This document shows positions 6,203 to 9,636 of a stretch of DNA of 9,636 nucleotides, piece after piece. A program made the position numbers and the translations under genes. The notes beneath the pieces are model-generated. The model did not search any database. It was not told where the DNA came from and saw only the letters and a program-made list of their open reading frames with translations. Every line of letters starts with the position of its first letter. Position 1 is the stretch's first letter. Origin of the DNA: Pseudomonadota bacterium (GTDB lineage: Bacteria; Pseudomonadota; Alphaproteobacteria; Rhodospirillales; Casp-alpha2); the NCBI GenBank assembly GCA_027620395.1, contig JAQBZY010000029.1, positions 1-9,636 of the forward strand, read 5' to 3'.

Positions 6203-8644
6203 TTAGCCGTCGGCGCGGATCCGGGCGTTATCCGGGTCCCATGGGCTTTCGGCGATAACGGTGGCCTTTAGAACGGTGCCCAGGATATCGATCTCGAGCG
6301 CCGTTCCAGGTGCCGCCGCGTCGGGGGCGAGCATCGCCAAGACCAAGGACATGCCAGTCCTAAAGCCGTAGTTGCCGCTGGTGGCGCGGCCGACCGTTTT
6401 CCCGTCCCGGAAAATCGGGTTGTTGCCGAGCGCATCGGCGTCGGTGACGCCGTGCACCTCGAGGGTCGCGAAGGCGTTGTTGAAGCCCCGCTGCTGCCAG
6501 GCGACCAAGGCGTCGCGGCCCGTGAAATCGCCCTTGTCCGGATGCACGAAGCGGTCCAAGCCGGATTCCAGTGCCGCGTATTCGATCGACAGTTCGCGGC
6601 CGGGGAGCCGGTAAGATTTCTCCAGCCTGAGGCTGTCCATGGCGCGGATACCGAACGGCTTCAGGCCTAAGTCGGCGCCGGCGGCCATCAGGGCGTCAAA
6701 GATATGCACTTGGTACTCGATCGGGTGATGCAATTCCCAGCCGAGCTCGCCGACGAAGTTGACCCGCATGGCCCGACATGGCGCCAGGCCGACATCGATG
6801 TCCTGTCCCGACAACAACGGGAATTGAGCGTTCGAGAAATCGGCGTCCGAGACTCGTTGCATCAGGGTGCGTGCCTTCGGCCCGGCGACGATCAAGACGC
6901 CCATGGAATTGGTCAACTGATCGAAGCGGACCGAATTGTCGGCCGGCAGGTGCTTCTTGATCCAGTCGTGGTCGAGCCGCTGATAGGCGCCGGCCGAGAC
7001 AAGATAGAAACTGTCGGCGGCTTCCCGGTAGATGGTGAATTCGGAATGCACGCCGCCCCGGGCGTTGAGCGCGTGCGCCAAGGCCATGCGGCCGATTTTC
7101 TTGGGCAGTTTGTTGGCGACCAAGTGATGCAGGAATGTCTCGGCGCCAGGGCCGGAAACGCGGCATTTGGCGAAGCCCGACAAATCGAGAATGCCGACGT
7201 TGTCGCGGACGTTCTTGCATTCAGCCTCGACGGCCTTGAACCAGTTCGAACGCCGGAACGACCAGTCGTCTTCGGCGGCGCGTCCGGGCAGGGCGAAGAA
7301 GTTGGCCCGCTCCCAGCCGAAGCTCTGACCGAACACGGCGCCCAAATCTTTAAGACGGTCATAGACCGGGGTGCGGCGGAGCGGCCGTGCGGCAGGGCGT
7401 TCCTCGTCCGGGTAATGGATGACGAAGACGTTCTCGTAGGCTTCCTCGTTCTTGGTTTTGAGGAAGCTCTTGGTCGCGTAATCGCCGTAGCGGCGGGGAT
7501 CGACGCCGAGCATGTCGACGGTCGGCTCGCCCTCGACGATCCATTCGGCAAGCTGCCAACCGGCACCGCCGGCCGCCGTGATCCCGAAACTATGCCCTTC
7601 GTTCAGCCAAAAGTTCTTCAAGTCCCAGGCCGGGCCGATGATCGGGTTGCCGTCCGGCGTGTAGCAGATGGCGCCGTTGTAGACTTCCTTGACGCCGACC
7701 TCGCCGAAGGCGGGGACGCGGTTGATGGCGGCCTCGATGTGCGGCTCCAGGCGGTCCAGGTCTTCTTGGAATAACTCGTACTCGCTGTCCGGTGACGGTC
7801 CGTCGACGTAGCAACACGGCGCGCCTTTTTCGTAGGGGCCTAAGATCAGGCCGCCGCGCTCTTGGCGCAGATACCACGACCCGTCCGGTTCCCGAAGCAC
7901 GCCCATTTCCGGCAGGCCCTGTTTCTGGCGGGCGACGATATCCGGATGGTCGTCGGTGACGATGTACTGGTGTTGGACCGGGATCACCGGAATGTCGAGC
8001 CCGACCATCCGGCCGGTCTGACGGGCGAAGTTGCCGGTGCACGAAATCACATGCTCGCAGGTGATGTCGCCCTTGTCGGTCTTGACCAGCCACTCGCCCG
8101 AGGGCTTTTGCTCGATGCCGGTGACGGTGGTCTGGCGGTGAATTTCGGCGCCCATTTTGCGGGCCCCAATGGCCAGGGCCTGGGTCAGATCGGCCGGCTG
8201 AATGTAGCCGTCTTCCGGGTGCTGGATGGCGCCGACGAGGCCGTCAATATTGCAGAGCGGCCAAATTTCCTTGACCTGCTTCGGCGTCAGGAAGTTAACG
8301 TCGACGCCGATGGTGGCGGCGACGCCGGCATAGTGGTGGTATTCGTCCATGCGGTCCTGGTTCATGGCCAGGCGGATGTTCGATACTTTTTTGAAGCCGA
8401 CGCTCTGGCCGGTTTCCTGTTCCAGCTCCTGATAGAACCGGACCGAGTACTTATGCACCTGGCCGACGCTGTAGCTCATGTTGAACAGCGGCAACAGGCC
8501 GGCTGCATGCCAGGTCGACCCCGAGGTCAGTTCCTTGCGCTCGATCAGGACGCTGTCGGTCCAGCCTTTTTTAGCTAGGTGATAAAGCGTCGCGCAACCG
8601 ACGACGCCGCCTCCGATCACGACCGCGCGGGCATGGTTTTTCAT
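6203..8644 (-). CDS. Dimethylglycine/sarcosine dehydrogenase-like flavoprotein (THF-linked N-demethylase)
   Basis: An 813-residue cytoplasmic flavoenzyme. The N-terminal DAO domain (about 6-370) has the FAD motif GGGVVGCATLYHLAKKG (11-27) and STWHAAG (43-49), whose His46 matches the covalent-FAD histidine of dimethylglycine and sarcosine dehydrogenases. An FAO_M linker (about 372-430) follows, then a GCV_T aminomethyltransferase domain (about 435-700) with NARGGVHSEFTI (527-538), GELGWELHHP (632-641) and SLRLEKSYR (671-679), and GCV_T_C (about 715-805). Length and order are those of the full family. The reaction is oxidation of an N-methyl group, with the carbon captured by THF as methylene-THF. 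The exact substrate (dimethylglycine, sarcosine or another N-methyl compound) cannot be fixed from sequence. The ATG at 8644 has GGAAGG 8 nt upstream (8658-8653). It shares the methylene-THF product with the downstream B12 operon, which suggests a common catabolic theme. Confidence 0.92.
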   Translation of the reverse strand: MKNHARAVVIGGGVVGCATLYHLAKKGWTDSVLIERKELTSGSTWHAAGLLPLFNMSYSVGQVHKYSVRFYQELEQETGQSVGFKKVSNIRLAMNQDRMDEYHHYAGVAATIGVDVNFLTPKQVKEIWPLCNIDGLVGAIQHPEDGYIQPADLTQALAIGARKMGAEIHRQTTVTGIEQKPSGEWLVKTDKGDITCEHVISCTGNFARQTGRMVGLDIPVIPVQHQYIVTDDHPDIVARQKQGLPEMGVLREPDGSWYLRQERGGLILGPYEKGAPCCYVDGPSPDSEYELFQEDLDRLEPHIEAAINRVPAFGEVGVKEVYNGAICYTPDGNPIIGPAWDLKNFWLNEGHSFGITAAGGAGWQLAEWIVEGEPTVDMLGVDPRRYGDYATKSFLKTKNEEAYENVFVIHYPDEERPAARPLRRTPVYDRLKDLGAVFGQSFGWERANFFALPGRAAEDDWSFRRSNWFKAVEAECKNVRDNVGILDLSGFAKCRVSGPGAETFLHHLVANKLPKKIGRMALAHALNARGGVHSEFTIYREAADSFYLVSAGAYQRLDHDWIKKHLPADNSVRFDQLTNSMGVLIVAGPKARTLMQRVSDADFSNAQFPLLSGQDIDVGLAPCRAMRVNFVGELGWELHHPIEYQVHIFDALMAAGADLGLKPFGIRAMDSLRLEKSYRLPGRELSIEYAALESGLDRFVHPDKGDFTGRDALVAWQQRGFNNAFATLEVHGVTDADALGNNPIFRDGKTVGRATSGNYGFRTGMSLVLAMLAPDAAAPGTALEIDILGTVLKATVIAESPWDPDNARIRADG

Positions 8645-8810
8645 GGACTGGACCTTCCAACTTCGGGCGGCCTGGAAACCGGTCTCGGCCGCACCAGGGC
8701 TAGGTAAGGGCTTCCTCGGCGGGCTGCTTGGCGGGCCGCGACAATCGCTGTTCCGAAACCGCCAAACCGGCGTTGCCGGGCGGCGGCCTGGGGGATTAGT
8801 CTAACCGGAC

Positions 8811-8828
8811 GGTGGCGATTTCGCCGCC
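8811..8828. repeat. Inverted repeat just upstream of the dioxygenase ribosome binding site
   Basis: GGTGGCGA-TT-TCGCCGCC has two 8-nt arms with one T-G mismatch around a 2-nt centre. It ends 2 nt before the Shine-Dalgarno sequence of the divergent dioxygenase gene. It may be a DNA operator for a dimeric regulator, or an mRNA structure affecting initiation. In the same 197-nt divergent gap, CCGGC-GTT-GCCGG (8767-8779) and TTAG-T-CTAA (8796-8804) are further short inverted repeats. No clear -35/-10 pair was recognised for either direction. Confidence 0.45.
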
Positions 8829-8830
8829 TT

Positions 8831-8835
8831 GGAGG
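8831..8835 (+). promoter_or_regulatory. Ribosome binding site of the dioxygenase gene
   Basis: GGAGG, 6 nt before the ATG at 8842. It fixes the start of the plus-strand dioxygenase and shows that this frame, not the long antisense frame across it, is the coding one. Confidence 0.85.
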
Positions 8836-8841
8836 AATCGA

Positions 8842-9636
8842 ATGCTCAGTGACTGGCGGCCACCGACGGCTTTCTCGGAATTCAAGACGATCCAGGTCAA
8901 GCGCCTGGCCGGCGCCATCGGCGGCGAGATTTCCGGCGTCGATCTGTCGACCGATTTGCCGGATGCGACCATCGACGAGATCAAGCGCGCCTTGGACGAG
9001 AACCACGTCATCTTCTTTCGGGATCAAGACCTGTCTCCGGCCCGGCAAGCGGCCTTCGCCAAGCGCTTCGGACCGTTGATCGAATATCCAATGGTCAAGG
9101 GGCTGGATGGCATCACCGAAGTGGTGCCGGTGGTGAAATTGCCGGACGAGCGAATCAACTTTGGTGGCATCTGGCATGCCGACACCACTTATCTGCAAAA
9201 TCCGCCCCTGGGTGCGATGTTGTATGCGGTCGAGCTGCCGCCCTATGGCGGCGACACATTGTTCGCCAACATGTACCTGGCCTACGAGACGCTGTCGCCG
9301 GCGTTGCAGAAATTTCTGGACGGGCTGACGGTGGTGCAGAATTCGTCCAAGGCCGATGTGACGCGGACCCGCGAGGATCGGGTCAAGGATAGCGGCAAGG
9401 AACGCCTCGCGCCCTTGATCGCCGAGCACCCGGCGGTGATCCGTCACCCGCGCACCGGACGGAAAGCGCTTTACGTCAACAGCGGCCACACCGAACGTTT
9501 CAAGGAATTGACGCAAGAGGAAAGCCAGCCGCTGCTGTCGTTCCTGTTCCAGCATCAGATTCGGCCGGAATTCACCTGCCGCTTCACCTGGACGCCGGGC
9601 GCCTTGGCAGTTTGGGATAACTGCGCCAGCCAGCAT
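8842..9636 (+). CDS. TauD/TfdA-family Fe(II)/2-oxoglutarate dioxygenase, 3' end outside window
   Basis: 265 codons are visible, probably missing only the last 20-40. A cytoplasmic non-haem iron oxygenase couples decarboxylation of 2-oxoglutarate to hydroxylation of a substrate. Visible features are VKRLAGAIGGEISGVDL (19-35), typical of the family N-terminus, HVIFFRDQDLSP (55-66), the iron-binding HxD in WHADTTY (111-117, with His112 and Asp114), PPYGGDTLFANMY (133-145) and WDNCASQH (258-265). The last visible residue, His265, is the second iron-ligand histidine. The 2-oxoglutarate-binding Arg lies past the edge. Cys261 stands where TauD and TfdA usually have Arg (WDNR), which is not a metal-ligand position. 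The start is the ATG with GGAGG 6 nt upstream. It is divergent from the flavoprotein gene across 197 nt, so the two may share control. Relatives act on taurine, alkyl sulfates, aryloxyacids or carnitine-like compounds; the substrate here is unknown. Confidence 0.92.
   Translation, partial: MLSDWRPPTAFSEFKTIQVKRLAGAIGGEISGVDLSTDLPDATIDEIKRALDENHVIFFRDQDLSPARQAAFAKRFGPLIEYPMVKGLDGITEVVPVVKLPDERINFGGIWHADTTYLQNPPLGAMLYAVELPPYGGDTLFANMYLAYETLSPALQKFLDGLTVVQNSSKADVTRTREDRVKDSGKERLAPLIAEHPAVIRHPRTGRKALYVNSGHTERFKELTQEESQPLLSFLFQHQIRPEFTCRFTWTPGALAVWDNCASQH

Noticed and set aside
6704..7774. A 356-codon plus-strand frame inside the flavoprotein gene
   Set aside because: It is an antisense shadow: the minus strand carries continuous GCV_T and DAO homology across the whole stretch.
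8641..9636. A 331-codon open frame on the minus strand at the right end
   Set aside because: The plus strand here encodes a clear TauD-type dioxygenase with a GGAGG ribosome site and iron-ligand motifs. The minus-strand frame also runs through the divergent promoter gap.

Overview
The window is GC-rich, densely coded DNA that reads as an alphaproteobacterium, probably a Rhodospirillales- or Rhodobacterales-like lineage. That placement rests on how the proteins resemble families I know, and on codon use rich in G or C at third positions; no rRNA or marker gene is present to confirm it. No tRNA, rRNA, CRISPR array, insertion sequence or integrase was seen, and no stretch longer than about 200 bases lacks a gene.

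Positions 1-4001 (minus strand) hold a compact run of six genes, transcribed right to left: a corrinoid (B12-binding) methyl-carrier protein; a DUF1638 protein; a roughly 100-residue protein of the so-called virulence factor family; a cysteine-rich MTHFR C-terminal/MetV-like protein; a MetF-type methylenetetrahydrofolate reductase; and a methyltetrahydrofolate:corrinoid methyltransferase (MeTr) that runs off the left edge. The genes overlap or nearly touch (15 nt, 1 nt, TAATG, ATGA) except for a 94-nt gap before the last one. Together they form a C1 module that can pass a methyl group from a donor, through cob(I)alamin, to tetrahydrofolate, and then oxidise methyl-THF to methylene-THF. The substrate-specific methyltransferase (MttB-like) and the corrinoid reactivase are not in the window. 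The MeTr gene appears to have lost about 17 codons inside its TIM barrel, which would probably inactivate it if the sequence is correct.

Positions 4160-6121 (minus) encode a membrane-anchored alkaline-phosphatase-superfamily enzyme of the LTA-synthase/phosphoglycerol-transferase type. It has no obvious link to C1 metabolism. Positions 6203-8644 (minus) encode a full-length dimethylglycine/sarcosine dehydrogenase-like flavoprotein (DAO, FAO_M, GCV_T, GCV_T_C). Such enzymes oxidise N-methyl groups and deliver the carbon to THF, so this gene converges with the six-gene operon on 5,10-methylene-THF.

From 8842 to the right edge (plus) runs a divergently transcribed TauD/TfdA-type Fe(II)/2-oxoglutarate dioxygenase, cut at its second iron-ligand histidine. 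The 197-nt divergent gap and the leader of the corrinoid operon carry short inverted or direct repeats that may be control sites. My overall inference is a catabolic locus for methylated amines or betaines. Its least understood parts are DUF1638 and the virulence factor protein, both embedded in a B12 methyl-transfer operon.
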